A DNA stretch of 64,000 nucleotides from CAVVKW01 sp963761705 (GTDB taxonomy: Bacteria; Verrucomicrobiota; Verrucomicrobiia; Chthoniobacterales; JAATET01). The notes under the pieces are model-generated. The model had not been told where the DNA came from. It was given only the letters and a program-made list of their open reading frames with translations, and made no database searches. The position numbers were made by a program, and so were the translations under genes. The stretch is taken from the NCBI GenBank assembly GCA_963761705.1, contig CAVXHK010000001.1:930001-994000 (forward strand), read 5' to 3'. Positions 41,849 to 50,574 of this stretch are shown here, piece by piece; positions within the stretch are counted from its first letter, which is position 1, and each line of letters begins with the position of its first letter.

Positions 41849-43210
41849 CTAGCGGGTCTTCTCGAGGAGGTAAGGGAGGAGTTCGGTGATCGCGACGCGC
41901 TCCTGGGTCATCGAATCGCGGTGGCGGAGGGTGACGGTGTCGGCGTGTTCGGGGCCGTTTTCGCCGATGGTGTCGAAGTCGATGGTGAGGCCGAAGGGCG
42001 TTCCCGCCTCGTCCTGGCGGCGGTAACGGCGGCCGATGGCTCCGGTTTCGTCGTAGAAAACGTTCATGAACGGGCGGAGACTGGCGGCAACTTCTTTGGC
42101 TTTGGCGACGAGGTCAGGCTTGTTTTTCAGGAGCGGGAAGATGCCGACTTTGATGGGGGCAACGCGGGGGTGGAAACGAAGGACGGTGCGGGTCTCGGAT
42201 TTGCCCTTGTCGTCGGTGATGGTCTCTTCGGCGTAGGCCTCGCAGAGGACGGCGAGGAACGTGCGATCGGCTCCAGCGCTGGGTTCGACGACGTGGGGAA
42301 TGAAGCGTTCCTGGGTGACCTCGTCGAAGTAATCGAGTGGCTTGCCGCTGGCGGTCTGGTGGGCGGTGAGGTCGTAGTCGGTCCGGTAGGCGACGCCTTC
42401 GAGTTCGGCGATGCCGAAGGGAAATTCGTATTCGAGATCGTAGGTCTTTTTTGAGTAGAAGGCGCGGTCGGCTTCCGGGACGTCGAGGACGTGGATCTTC
42501 GAGCGCGGGACGCCAATGTCCTCGTAGAACTTGAGGCGTTCTTCGAGCCAGGTGTCGGTGAGGGCGAGGCCGTCTTCGGGTCGGCAGAAGTATTCGATCT
42601 CCATCTGCTCGAACTCGCGGGATCGGAAGATGAAGTTGCGGGGATTGATCTCGTTGCGGAAGGCTTTGCCGACTTGCGCGATTCCGAACGGGAGCTTTTT
42701 GCGGGCGGTGTCGAGGACGTTGCGGAAGTTGACGAAGATCGATTGCGCGGTTTCCGGGCGGAGGTAAGCGAGGTTCTCGTCGCTCCGGATGGGTCCCGTG
42801 TGGGTGCTCAACATGAGGTTGAAGTCTTTCGGCTCGGTGAGGGCGCGGCTCTCGCAGGTCGGGCAATATTTTTCCCCGTCTTTCGCGGGAAGCTGGTCGG
42901 CCCGGAAGCGGCCATTGCACTTTTGGCAATCGACCATCGGGTCGGAAAACGTGTCCTCGTGCCCGGAGGCTTTGAGGACAGCGCGGTTCATGACGATGGC
43001 GCCGTCGATGCCGACGATATCGTCGCGTTCCTGAACGTTGCGGCGCCACCAGAAGTCTTTGATGTTGCGCTTGAGTTCGACCCCGAGCGGGCCGTAGTCC
43101 CAGAAGCCGTTGATGCCGCCGTAGATTTCGGAGGACTGGAAAATGAATCCGCGCCGCTTGGCGAGGCTGACTATTTTTTCCATGAGATCGGGTTCGGACT
43201 TTTGGGACAT
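41849..43210 (-). CDS. glyS: Glycyl-tRNA synthetase (alpha2 type)
   Basis: A 453-residue class II synthetase of the single-chain (eukaryote-like/Gram-positive) type. It begins EKIVSLAKRRGFIFQSSEIY and GFWDYGPLGVELKRN. A CX2C...CX2C zinc insert is present (DCQKCNGRF and CPTCESRA). The glycine-recognition loop THTGPI and LRPETAQSIFVNF follow, with motif 2 at VGKAFRNEINPRNFIFRSRE. The anticodon-binding domain follows (ALCEAY-type region to LLPYLLEKTR). It lies beyond the uronate promoter on the same strand. Its own leader is G-poor (CAGCATTTCAAATTTCTC type). Confidence 0.96.
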   Translation of the reverse strand: MSQKSEPDLMEKIVSLAKRRGFIFQSSEIYGGINGFWDYGPLGVELKRNIKDFWWRRNVQERDDIVGIDGAIVMNRAVLKASGHEDTFSDPMVDCQKCNGRFRADQLPAKDGEKYCPTCESRALTEPKDFNLMLSTHTGPIRSDENLAYLRPETAQSIFVNFRNVLDTARKKLPFGIAQVGKAFRNEINPRNFIFRSREFEQMEIEYFCRPEDGLALTDTWLEERLKFYEDIGVPRSKIHVLDVPEADRAFYSKKTYDLEYEFPFGIAELEGVAYRTDYDLTAHQTASGKPLDYFDEVTQERFIPHVVEPSAGADRTFLAVLCEAYAEETITDDKGKSETRTVLRFHPRVAPIKVGIFPLLKNKPDLVAKAKEVAASLRPFMNVFYDETGAIGRRYRRQDEAGTPFGLTIDFDTIGENGPEHADTVTLRHRDSMTQERVAITELLPYLLEKTR

Positions 43211-43267
43211 GGCGCTTTTCTAAATGAGAAATTTGAAATGCTGAACGAGAAATGGTGAATTGGCGCG

Positions 43268-43747
43268 ATGGAAGAGGACGGGGTCGAGGTCGCGCAATAC
43301 GTAAAGGGGGAATTTGGCTTCTACCTGCCGACGTGCTGGCAACACGTGGCGGAGCGGGCGGACGGTGAGGAGGAGAGCTTCGTCGAGCGGTACGATTGCG
43401 CGGAGGTCGGGCGATTGTCGGTGGAGTGTCTGCCGCTGATGACGGACGACGCGTCGGATGACGCGGCGGAGGTGCTGCTCGAAGTCGAGCCGGGCCCCGG
43501 GGAAACGGCGGGACCGATCGTGCGGTTGGCGAGCGGGTTCGTGTTTCGCTCGCGGGTGCATCGAGACGCTGAGGTGGCGGCTTTTCGGTGGCTGCACTGT
43601 GAGGTCGCGGTCTGTTTTGAGCCAGGGGCGTTTGGGATGGTGCGATTTTCTGCCTGCACCTCGGAGGCGCGGTTGCGAGATCCGGTGGTCCTCATGCACG
43701 CGCATCTCATCCGGGTCTGTGCGCGGCAGACGGAGGTGCTGGAATAG
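43268..43747 (+). CDS. Hypothetical protein
   Basis: A 159-residue soluble acidic protein (MEEDGVEVAQYVKGEFGFYL ...) with no signal peptide, membrane segment or known motif. It contains several cysteines (LPTCWQH, RYDCAEVG, WLHCEVAVCF, SACTSEA). It is isolated between the divergent glyS and the convergent DUF2851 gene. The reading frame is supported by codon use and by the antisense frame being low-complexity, but I do not recognise the family. Confidence 0.5.
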   Translation: MEEDGVEVAQYVKGEFGFYLPTCWQHVAERADGEEESFVERYDCAEVGRLSVECLPLMTDDASDDAAEVLLEVEPGPGETAGPIVRLASGFVFRSRVHRDAEVAAFRWLHCEVAVCFEPGAFGMVRFSACTSEARLRDPVVLMHAHLIRVCARQTEVLE

Positions 43748-43831
43748 AAGGCCCGGGAACTCGGCGGGGCGCGGCGGTGAGTTCGCCCCACCCTCGCCGT
43801 GGAACCGCGGGGCGGTCGGGACCTGGCGTCC
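43748..43831. repeat. Intergenic GC palindromes at a convergent junction (43268 gene / DUF2851)
   Basis: On the minus strand the gap reads GGTAGGGACGCCAGGTCCCG, then ACCGCCCCGCGG, GGTGGGGCGAACTCACC and GCCCCGCC. GTAGGG-led blocks of the same kind lie in the convergent gaps at 12680, 20864 and 49493. The sequence can form several strong stems. No gene is present. Confidence 0.5.
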
Positions 43832-45151
43832 CTACCTTGGTTGGGTGGCCTCGCGCCAGACGTCGAGAAGGGTGATGGGGTCGGGGGATTCGTCAAAGTC
43901 GCGTTGGAGTTGGAGCAGACCCTGCTGGTGGACGGCGCTGCGGAGGAAGGCGCGTTGGTCGTTGGCGAAGAAGATCTGGGCGGTCGTGGTCATCGCAGTC
44001 GCGGGCGGCGGGCCGGGTTGGGTGACGTAGTCGGTCCAGACGTCCTCGGATTGCAGCAGGGCGATGGGGTAAAAAATGTTGAGGAGAATATCGGCGATGC
44101 GCTGGGCGCCGATGAGGGCGACCGGCTTGGGGAGTGGGGCGGCGGCAAGGGTGTAGTGGCCGTCCCAGAAGGGGTGGGTGAGCGCGGCGAGGGAGGTGCG
44201 GAATTTTTTCGAGTCGGCGGCTTCGAGGGCCTGACGGATGGCTGGCCAGTTCGTCGCCACCGTGTGCAGGGCACCGAGTCGGCGGTGGGGGTGATTGGCC
44301 GGGCGGATTCCGGCGAGGTTCCATTGCGTGGCCGGAAGAACGAGGCGCTGGAGGCGGGCGCGGTCGTCCCACCAATCGTCCCAGAGGGCACGCAGCGCGG
44401 CGAGGATGCCGGGGTCGTCGGGCTGGCGTCCGTCGGTCTCGAGGAATCCGGCGAGGCCGAAGAGAAGACCTTCGCCGCCGGGGGCCAGGGCGGCGGCGAG
44501 ACCGGCGCGCTGGGCGACGAGCTGGAAGGGGAGTTTGTTGCGTTTGTAGCCGAGGGCAATCGCGATGGCTTCGAACCAGGCGTCGTCGCGGCCACGGAGG
44601 CGGACCGCTTCGGCGAGGATCGTAGCTTTGCGGCGGAGGCGGTGACGGGCGGAGGCGTGCAGGAGGGCACTGGCGCGAGCGGCGTCGTCGGTGATGAGGC
44701 GGGTGCGCGGCGCGGCACCGCGGATCGGAGCGGCGGCGCGGAGGAGGACCTGCGCGACGTCGCGGTGGGAGGACGTGCGCGTGAAAGTGCGGACGTCGGG
44801 GCGGCGGAGGAAGACGTGCAGAATCGTGTCGTCGAAGGCCGGATTGGCCGCGTGGCCGTGGTGATCCCAATCGCGGACGTCGGAGTCGATCTCGATCGGG
44901 CCGCGACGGGGTGGGTCGTCGCCGACGCGGACGGAGGCGGCGGTGAAGTCGGGACCGGCCTCGTGGTTCCACGTGCCGAAGTCGAAGATCTCGACGGCCC
45001 GGTTGTCGGTGGTGGTGAAGCGGGACCCGAAGGCACCGGCGAACCAGCGGGCCTGGACGTCGAGTTCGCTGCCGGTGAGATCGGGCGGCGGCGTGTCGGC
45101 CTCGGCGACGCGCGAACCACCGGAGAGGAGGGTGGCGCGGTAGTCGATCAT
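43832..45151 (-). CDS. DUF2851 family protein
   Basis: A 439-residue protein of the DUF2851 family known mainly from Bacteroidota and Verrucomicrobiota. Recognisable elements are DLTGSELDVQARWFAGAFGS near the N-terminus, IFDFGTWNHEAGPDFTAASV, the acidic/His-rich IEIDSDVRDWDHHGHAANPA, and TILHVFLRRPD. The Asp, Glu and His residues in these blocks are reminiscent of a nuclease site, but function is not established. The ATG at 45151 is chosen; the frame continues upstream as Pro/Arg-rich noise overlapping the next gene. It follows the TIGR03790 gene by 74 bases. Confidence 0.85.
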   Translation of the reverse strand: MIDYRATLLSGGSRVAEADTPPPDLTGSELDVQARWFAGAFGSRFTTTDNRAVEIFDFGTWNHEAGPDFTAASVRVGDDPPRRGPIEIDSDVRDWDHHGHAANPAFDDTILHVFLRRPDVRTFTRTSSHRDVAQVLLRAAAPIRGAAPRTRLITDDAARASALLHASARHRLRRKATILAEAVRLRGRDDAWFEAIAIALGYKRNKLPFQLVAQRAGLAAALAPGGEGLLFGLAGFLETDGRQPDDPGILAALRALWDDWWDDRARLQRLVLPATQWNLAGIRPANHPHRRLGALHTVATNWPAIRQALEAADSKKFRTSLAALTHPFWDGHYTLAAAPLPKPVALIGAQRIADILLNIFYPIALLQSEDVWTDYVTQPGPPPATAMTTTAQIFFANDQRAFLRSAVHQQGLLQLQRDFDESPDPITLLDVWREATQPR

Positions 45152-45225
45152 CGTCTGGATATCCGGTTGAGAAGTGAGGGGTCTTTCGCGTTGCTCAAGC
45201 TGACAGCGACGGGGGGGACTTCGCC

Positions 45226-46772
45226 CTAGGGCGCGAGTTTCAGCGAGAGCTGATCGAGGATGGCGGTCTGGTCGGGGGCGCGGAATTCGCCGAGCGCTTG
45301 GCTCAGGACGTCGCGGGCGGCGCGTTTGTCTTTGGCTCGCTGGAGGATCTCGATTTTTTCCAGGGTGATGCGGAAGCGGACGGCGGTGGAACGTTCCATC
45401 TTCGCCGCCGCGGTGAGGGTCTTCACGGCGAGGGCGTATTGCCGCTCGCCCGCGTAGGCCTGGCCGAGGGCCTCGAGGAACATGGAGTCGCCGGTCTCCT
45501 GGGCGAGAGCGCGAAGTTTGTCCGCCGCGTCGATGGGGCTGTCGCCGGATGCGAGGACGGCATTGCGGTATTTTGCCCAGTTGTTGGCGGGGGGCGCGCC
45601 GGGGTTGTCGACCCACTGCTGGTAGGGGCGGTAGAGCGGATCCCCGAGGACGATCCCCATCCACGAAACGGCGCGCATGGAGGCGTAGGCGGACTCGGCG
45701 AGGGTGAGGCCGGCCATGAGGCGATCTTGGAGCACGTCGAAGTTCGCGGTGAGGCTCAAGTAGGCGCGTACACGTTGCCGACGGTGGCAGCGGCTCCACG
45801 GACGAGCAGGGGGGCGGACCAGTTGGCATTGGGATTGCGGAGGGTGTTGGCGCTGAAGGAATGGAGGTGGCACGCGACGGCCCCGGGGAGAAATGCGAAT
45901 CCTGGATCGGTGAACGCTCCGGCGACGGTGCCGGTATACCAGCCGTAGTAAACGGCGGTGTCGGTGAGCGGGTAGCCAGCGGGGAAGATCTCGGGCGAGA
46001 AATCGGAGATCACCGGCAGGCCGCGCTGACGCATGGTGCGCGACACCTCGATGAGCCAATCGTCGCCCTCCTTGTAGCCGCCGGACGTGATGTTGCGGGC
46101 GTCGACGTAGGCCCAACCCCAGAGGCCACTCTTCTCGGTCGCGATGGCGTCGTCGATCATCGTGCGGACGGTCGCGGCGGTGGGAGCGTCGAGGCGGCAG
46201 ACGAGGAGCGGGCTGGCGTTGGGCGGCTGGGCGAGGATGGGGGTGAGGCGGCGGTAGTAGGGATTACTGATGACGGCGGGGTGCTCGTCGGAGAGAGCGA
46301 ACAGGGCGGCCAGCTCGGAGTCGACGGAGGCTTCGTTGTGGCGAAAAAGCGTGGCGATGGGCGAGCCGGGCTTGATGTCTCCGGGCGGGTCGGTGCTCTC
46401 CCGGCTGTCGGGCCGGATCTTCAGCGGGACGCCGCGCATGATCGCGACGAAGCGTTTGTTAGCGGACGTCACAAAGCGTTGGCCGTCGGGGCCGCGGTCC
46501 TGGGTCCACCATTTGCGGTCGGTGAAGGCTCCGCGGACGGGGGCCTCGATCGTGACGAGGTAATTGTCGCGCGTGATCTCTTCGTCGTCGGACACGTTGA
46601 GGCCGAGGACCTGGCTAAACGGGATGTCGCGGGCTTCGGCGTAGTATTTTGCCAGTTCGCGCGACTCGGCTTGGTTCCGATTGTAGAGGACGATCGTCGC
46701 GTCCGACTCGGGGCTCGCGGGGGCTGGGAGCGCGGCGGCGAGAGCGAGTGCGGCGAGCAGGAGAGCTCTCAC
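45226..46772 (-). CDS. TIGR03790 family secreted protein, frameshifted
   Basis: The first frame starts at a GTG at 46772 that overlaps the upstream gene (GTGA). It encodes a signal peptide (MRALLLAALALAAALPAPAS) and the family's opening VLYNRNQAESRELAKYYAEA and RDIPFSQVLGLNVS. It runs to ATVGNVYAP, then hits a stop. The second frame continues with YLSLTANFDVLQDRLMAGLT through TPR-like helices to 45226. Restoring one C at about 45763-45767 rejoins the protein at about 515 residues. TIGR03790 proteins are exported and of unknown function, found in planctomycetes and verrucomicrobia. Given the clean break, an assembly or recent 1-base deletion is likely. Confidence 0.8.
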
Positions 46773-47560
46773 GGCAGGAGAATCGTGAGACCGTCGTAGG
46801 CGAGGCGGATCTCCGGCGGGAGCGCAGCCTCGGTCGCGGCGTGGCCGAGGTCGTGGCAGATGTGCGTAAAATAGGTGCGTCCCGCGTTCATCTCGGCGGC
46901 GAAATGGCTGGCTTGCTCGACGGTGAGGTGCGTCGGGTGGGGTCGGTGGCGCAGCGCGTCGATGATGAGGACCGGGACGTCGCGGGCGGCTTCGAGTGCA
47001 GCGGCGGGGACGGTGTTGCAATCCGTGAAGTAGGCGGCCAGCTTGCGCCCGCCGACCGAGAGGACAAACCCCGTCACGTCGAAACGGCCGTGCGGCAGCG
47101 TGACCGGTGTGAGCTCGACGTCGCCAATGGCGAATGGCCCCGCGATCTCGTGAGCCTCTGGCCGCACGTAGCCGGGCCAGTTGTGGTCGGAGGCGAAGGC
47201 AAATTGGAAGGCGCGGCGGAGATCGGTGAGCGTCGCGGGATCGGCGTGGATCGGGATGGTCCCGCCCTCGCTGAAGCGCCGGAGATCGTCAAAGCCCATG
47301 ATGTGGTCCGTGTGCGGATGCGTGTAGACGACCGCGTCGAGGTGCGTGATGCGCTCGCGGAGGATCTGGGTCCGGAAGTCGGGTGGCGTGTCGATGGTGA
47401 AGGCGGTCGTCGGCGTGCGAACGACGACGGCGGTGCGGGTGCGGTTGTCACGCGGATCGTCGGACCGGCAGACGACGCAATCGCAATTGATCATCGGGAC
47501 GCCGTGCGACGTCCCGGTGCCGAGAAAGGTGATCGTGAGTGCCGCCGCGGTGCCGTCCAT
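46769..47560 (-). CDS. MBL-fold metallo-hydrolase, PhnP-like
   Basis: A 263-residue metallo-beta-lactamase-fold enzyme: FLGTGTSHGVPMINCDCVVC (with the CX2C that binds a structural zinc in PhnP-like proteins), then YTHPHTDHIMGFDDLR (HxHxDH metal site), TLPHGRFDV, AYFTDCN and FTHICHDLGHA. Relatives are cyclic phosphate phosphodiesterases. The ATG at 47560 (MDGTAAALTITF) is preferred; 47581 is an in-frame alternative. It lies divergently, 124 bases from arsR, and overlaps the TIGR03790 gene. Confidence 0.88.
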   Translation of the reverse strand: MDGTAAALTITFLGTGTSHGVPMINCDCVVCRSDDPRDNRTRTAVVVRTPTTAFTIDTPPDFRTQILRERITHLDAVVYTHPHTDHIMGFDDLRRFSEGGTIPIHADPATLTDLRRAFQFAFASDHNWPGYVRPEAHEIAGPFAIGDVELTPVTLPHGRFDVTGFVLSVGGRKLAAYFTDCNTVPAAALEAARDVPVLIIDALRHRPHPTHLTVEQASHFAAEMNAGRTYFTHICHDLGHAATEAALPPEIRLAYDGLTILLP

Positions 47561-47684
47561 GTCCAGATGGGAAGCTGTCACAGCCGGGGGGCGATCCGCA
47601 ATGGCGGGAAAAGTGTTTTTCGCGGCGAGAAATTTCCGAAAACATTCGGCTTGCCTTATATTCGCGTGTGACCATATTGGTGGC

Positions 47685-48047
47685 GTGGAGCTGATCCGGA
47701 TTTACCAGTGCTTGTGCGAGCCGACGCGACTGCGGATTTTGCACCTGCTGACGCGGGAGCCGCTTTGCGTCTGTCACTTTCAGGAGGTTTTGGAAATTCC
47801 TCAGACCAAAGTCTCGCAGCACCTGGCGTACCTTCGGAAGCGGGGGATGGTCGAAACGGAGCGGCGCGGGACGTGGATCATTTACAGTCTGCCCGCAGAG
47901 CCGTCGCCGGAGTTGACGGCCAATCTCAAGTGTCTGCAGGACTGCGTGACGTCCGAGCCATTATTCCACGATGACTTAATCCGCCTCGCGGCCCTCAAGT
48001 CGTGTGACGGGGTCAACGCGGCGCGAATCGACCGAATGGTGCCATGA
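47685..48047 (+). CDS. arsR: ArsR-family transcriptional repressor
   Basis: A 120-residue winged-helix metalloregulator starting at a GTG at 47685 (MELIRIYQCLCEPTRLRIL). The metal-binding region in helix 3 has the sequence EPLCVCHFQEVL, matching the CxC type of arsenic-sensing ArsR, and recognition helix TKVSQHLAYLRKRGMV follows. Further cysteines lie near the C-terminus (KCLQDCV, KSCDG). The longer open frame reaching upstream to 47346 overlaps the divergent hydrolase and is not coding. It is the first gene of the ars operon and overlaps arsC by 4 bases. Confidence 0.93.
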   Translation: MELIRIYQCLCEPTRLRILHLLTREPLCVCHFQEVLEIPQTKVSQHLAYLRKRGMVETERRGTWIIYSLPAEPSPELTANLKCLQDCVTSEPLFHDDLIRLAALKSCDGVNAARIDRMVP

Positions 48048-48565
48048 AGCGATTTAAGATCCTCTTCCTCTGCACGGGAAACTCCGCGCGCAGCATCCTG
48101 GCCGAATTTCTCATGGGAAGACTCGCCCCGGAGCAGTTCGAGGCGTTTAGCGCCGGGAGCCATCCGAAGCCGACACCCCATCCTCTCGCTCTCCAAACCC
48201 TTCGGGAACATTATCAAATCGACGTCTCCGCGGCCCGGAGTAAATCGTGGACGGAGTTCGCAACCGAGCCGTTTGATTTCGTCATAACGCTTTGCGACTC
48301 GGCTCGGGAGGTTTGTCCGGTCTGGCCGGGGCGCCCGATTCTGGCCCATTGGGGATCGCCGGATCCGGCAGCCGCGGAGGGCACGGAGTCGGAAAGGGCT
48401 GCCGTCTTCTGGCAGGTGGCGCAGCAGATCAACCGGCGTCTGTCGCTGCTGACATCGCTCCCGTTCGAGAAACTCGACGAACTCCGGCTGACGCTGGAAA
48501 CGAACGCCATCGGCGAACGCGAACATTTCCACCAACCAACGAATCAAACCGTCCAAACACCGTGA
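48044..48565 (+). CDS. arsC: Arsenate reductase ArsC, low-molecular-weight phosphatase type
   Basis: A 173-residue protein of the thioredoxin-coupled ArsC/LMW-PTP fold. The P-loop is LFLCTGNSARS (nucleophile Cys in CX5R). The redox pair equivalent to Cys82/Cys89 is present in ITLCDSAREVCPVWPG, and the general-acid region HWGSPDPA follows. The family's extra Cys in the P-loop is replaced by Ala here, unlike the second ArsC downstream. The C-terminus is extended by about 25 residues. The protein reduces arsenate to arsenite. It overlaps both neighbours (ATGA with arsR, GTGA with the DUF6428 gene). Confidence 0.9.
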   Translation: MKRFKILFLCTGNSARSILAEFLMGRLAPEQFEAFSAGSHPKPTPHPLALQTLREHYQIDVSAARSKSWTEFATEPFDFVITLCDSAREVCPVWPGRPILAHWGSPDPAAAEGTESERAAVFWQVAQQINRRLSLLTSLPFEKLDELRLTLETNAIGEREHFHQPTNQTVQTP

Positions 48566-49029
48566 AACTATCCGAATTCCGCAGCGCTCTGCGCGATCAC
48601 CCCGACGACAATCTGACGTTCACCCTGCCCGGGGGGGATGCGGTGCCCTTGCACGCCCACGTGACGGAAGTCGGTCGGACGCTGAAGACCTTCGTGGATT
48701 GCGGTGGCAAGCTGCGGCAGCAGAGTGCCGCCTCCCTGCAGATCTGGGTCGCGAACGACACGGACCACCGGTTGCCGACGGCGAAGCTCGCGCTCATCCT
48801 CGAGCAAGCGGGATCGATCCTCGGAGAGGACGATCCCGACATGCAGGTCGAGTGTCAGCAGGGATCGGTCTCGCTCTTCGCGGTCGAGGCTGCCGACCGG
48901 AAGGACGGCGCGCTGGCCTTCACCTTGGCCAACAAACAGACGGGCTGTCTGGCGATGGACGTGTGTCTGCCGGATGGCGGAGCCGAAGACGAAAGTGGCT
49001 GCTGCGGCCCCGAGTCGAACTGCTGCTAG
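48562..49029 (+). CDS. DUF6428 family protein of arsenic operons
   Basis: A 155-residue protein starting at GTG. The family features are FTLPGGDAVPLHAHVTEVGR, TLKTFVDCGGKLRQ, and LQIWVANDTDHRLPTAKLAL. DUF6428 is found beside arsC genes; its function is not known. The His residues in LHAHVTE and TDHR and the Cys in VDCGG could bind a metal. It ends with CCGPESNCC, a double vicinal-cysteine tail like the one on ArsM (9626-10783), suitable for holding As(III). Translation is coupled to arsC. Confidence 0.82.
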   Translation: MKLSEFRSALRDHPDDNLTFTLPGGDAVPLHAHVTEVGRTLKTFVDCGGKLRQQSAASLQIWVANDTDHRLPTAKLALILEQAGSILGEDDPDMQVECQQGSVSLFAVEAADRKDGALAFTLANKQTGCLAMDVCLPDGGAEDESGCCGPESNCC

Positions 49030-49054
49030 CTCGGACCGAACGCGATCACTCCTC

Positions 49055-49492
49055 GTGAAACCAACCGTTCTCGTCCTTTGCACCGGTAACTCCTGCCGCA
49101 GCCACATGGCTGAGGGTTTCCTGAGGCAGGCGGCCGGCGACCGACTCGAGGTGCGGAGCGCAGGTTCGAAGCCGGCTGGGTTCGTGCACCCCGTCGCGAT
49201 TGCGGTGATGGCCGAGGTCGGGGTCGACATTTCCGGGCACCGGTCGAAGCATCTGGACGAATTTCTCGACGCGGGCGTGACGACGGTGATCACGGTCTGC
49301 GGCAACGCTGACGCGGCTTGCCCGGTGTTCCCCGGGCAGGTGAATCGCCACCACTGGGGATTTGCCGATCCGGCGCACGCCGTCGGGACCGACGACGAGG
49401 TGCTGGCGGAGTTTCGCCGGGTGCGGGATCAGATCGGGTTGGTCTTCGGCGCGTACGCCGCGGGGTTGGCGGAATCGCGCGTCGTCGGCTGA
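49055..49492 (+). CDS. arsC: Arsenate reductase ArsC, thioredoxin-coupled type
   Basis: A 145-residue classical ArsC. The P-loop CTGNSCRSHMAEGFL has both the nucleophilic Cys and the second family Cys. The Cys82/Cys89 pair lies in TVCGNADAACPVFPG, followed by the conserved HHWGFADPA. It starts with GTG at 49055 (MKPTVLVLCTGN), 25 bases after the DUF6428 gene. Two differently built ArsC proteins in one operon may differ in electron donor. No arsB, acr3 or arsJ follows; the next gene is convergent. Confidence 0.93.
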   Translation: MKPTVLVLCTGNSCRSHMAEGFLRQAAGDRLEVRSAGSKPAGFVHPVAIAVMAEVGVDISGHRSKHLDEFLDAGVTTVITVCGNADAACPVFPGQVNRHHWGFADPAHAVGTDDEVLAEFRRVRDQIGLVFGAYAAGLAESRVVG

Positions 49493-49550
49493 AGCTGGGC
49501 GTCTTCGGTGGAAGGAGCGGGCCCGGAAGGAACTTGGCGGCCTTTTCGCC
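49493..49550. repeat. Intergenic GC repeat at a convergent junction (arsC / nuclease)
   Basis: On the minus strand the gap begins GGTAGGGCGAAAAGGCCGCC and continues with TTCCGGGCCCGCTCC, giving stems such as GGGCCCGG/CCGGGCCC. It belongs with the GTAGGG-led blocks at the other convergent junctions and likely ends transcription of both arsC and the nuclease gene. Confidence 0.5.
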
Positions 49551-50471
49551 CTACCGGAAACGCTCGTTGAGGATGGCGGCCAGGCGGTAGCCGGCGAGGG
49601 TGACGCGTTTCTCGGCGATCACGCGGGCGGGGTCGACGTATTCTGCCGTGAGGTCGACCGGGTTGGAGTTCGGGCCGCCGGGGAGTTTGCCGTAGCTGTA
49701 GTCGAAGCCGAGCTCATGGCTCTCGGCGACCCATTCTTCGGGGGTGGCGGGTTCGCCGAGTGACGCGGCCGGGTATTTCGTCTCGTATTCCGTCGCCTTC
49801 TCGCGGACGAGGTCGCTGGCTTTGAGGTGACCCGCGACGGGGGCGTCGCGGGAATAAAGCGGCGCGGAGAAAAGTGCCAGGGCCTTCGTGCCGTCCTCCG
49901 ACATGCCCGCGCGGTAACCGATGTCCCAGAACCAATGGAGATTGCCCTCGCTGTTGAAGATGGCGAGTTCCGGGTCGTCGAGGTTGGGGACCTTCACTTG
50001 ATTTCCGCCCCGGTCGTCGTTCTTGCTGGTCGTGTGCAGCGGCTGATGAACGTCGCCAACGAGATGGGTGAGCATCACGAGAGCGCGGTCGCGGTTGATC
50101 TTCGAGTCACTCGCCTTGCCGTCGAGGATCGCGAGCATCTTCTTGATCGCCCAGAGGACGTTTTCTTCGCTCGCGGGCGGGAGCGGCAGGCCCTCGCGGT
50201 TGTCGGGTAGGGTGATGTAGTGCCAGGTGTTGTATTCCCGCGTGTCTCCGCGGATGTCGTCCATGTAGCAACCCGCGACGGCGAACGTGTATTCCGTGCG
50301 CTCGCGGCGGTTAAAATTTTCGATCGAAGCGTCGACCTTCTCTTTCGCGACCGGCGTGAGGTTGTCGTATGCGATCTGGTTGACGATCATGTGACCCAGC
50401 GCGTCCCAAGCGCGCGCCGGAGCGATGAGGGCGATGCCGAGGGCGAGGAGAGCGGGGACGAGTCGAAGCAT
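49551..50471 (-). CDS. P1/S1-type zinc nuclease, secreted
   Basis: A 306-residue protein with a signal peptide (MLRLVPALLALGIALIAPARA) whose predicted cleavage leaves Trp as the first mature residue (WDALGHMIVNQIA). S1/P1 nucleases use that N-terminal Trp as a zinc ligand. Other ligand motifs are TWHYITLPD, HLVGDVHQPLHTTSKNDDRG and NLHWFWDIGY. The enzyme degrades single-stranded nucleic acid and removes 3' phosphates outside the cytoplasm, probably for phosphate or nucleoside scavenging. The ATG at 50471 is chosen because it begins the signal peptide. Confidence 0.92.
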   Translation of the reverse strand: MLRLVPALLALGIALIAPARAWDALGHMIVNQIAYDNLTPVAKEKVDASIENFNRRERTEYTFAVAGCYMDDIRGDTREYNTWHYITLPDNREGLPLPPASEENVLWAIKKMLAILDGKASDSKINRDRALVMLTHLVGDVHQPLHTTSKNDDRGGNQVKVPNLDDPELAIFNSEGNLHWFWDIGYRAGMSEDGTKALALFSAPLYSRDAPVAGHLKASDLVREKATEYETKYPAASLGEPATPEEWVAESHELGFDYSYGKLPGGPNSNPVDLTAEYVDPARVIAEKRVTLAGYRLAAILNERFR

Positions 50472-50574
50472 GATGGCTTTGGGTAGGGGGCGGAGCAGCA
50501 TTTTGGAAGCCAGATCGCACGGAACGTTTGGAGCTTGTCGGTCGGTGAGCTTCCGTTTAACGATCTGCCGCATT

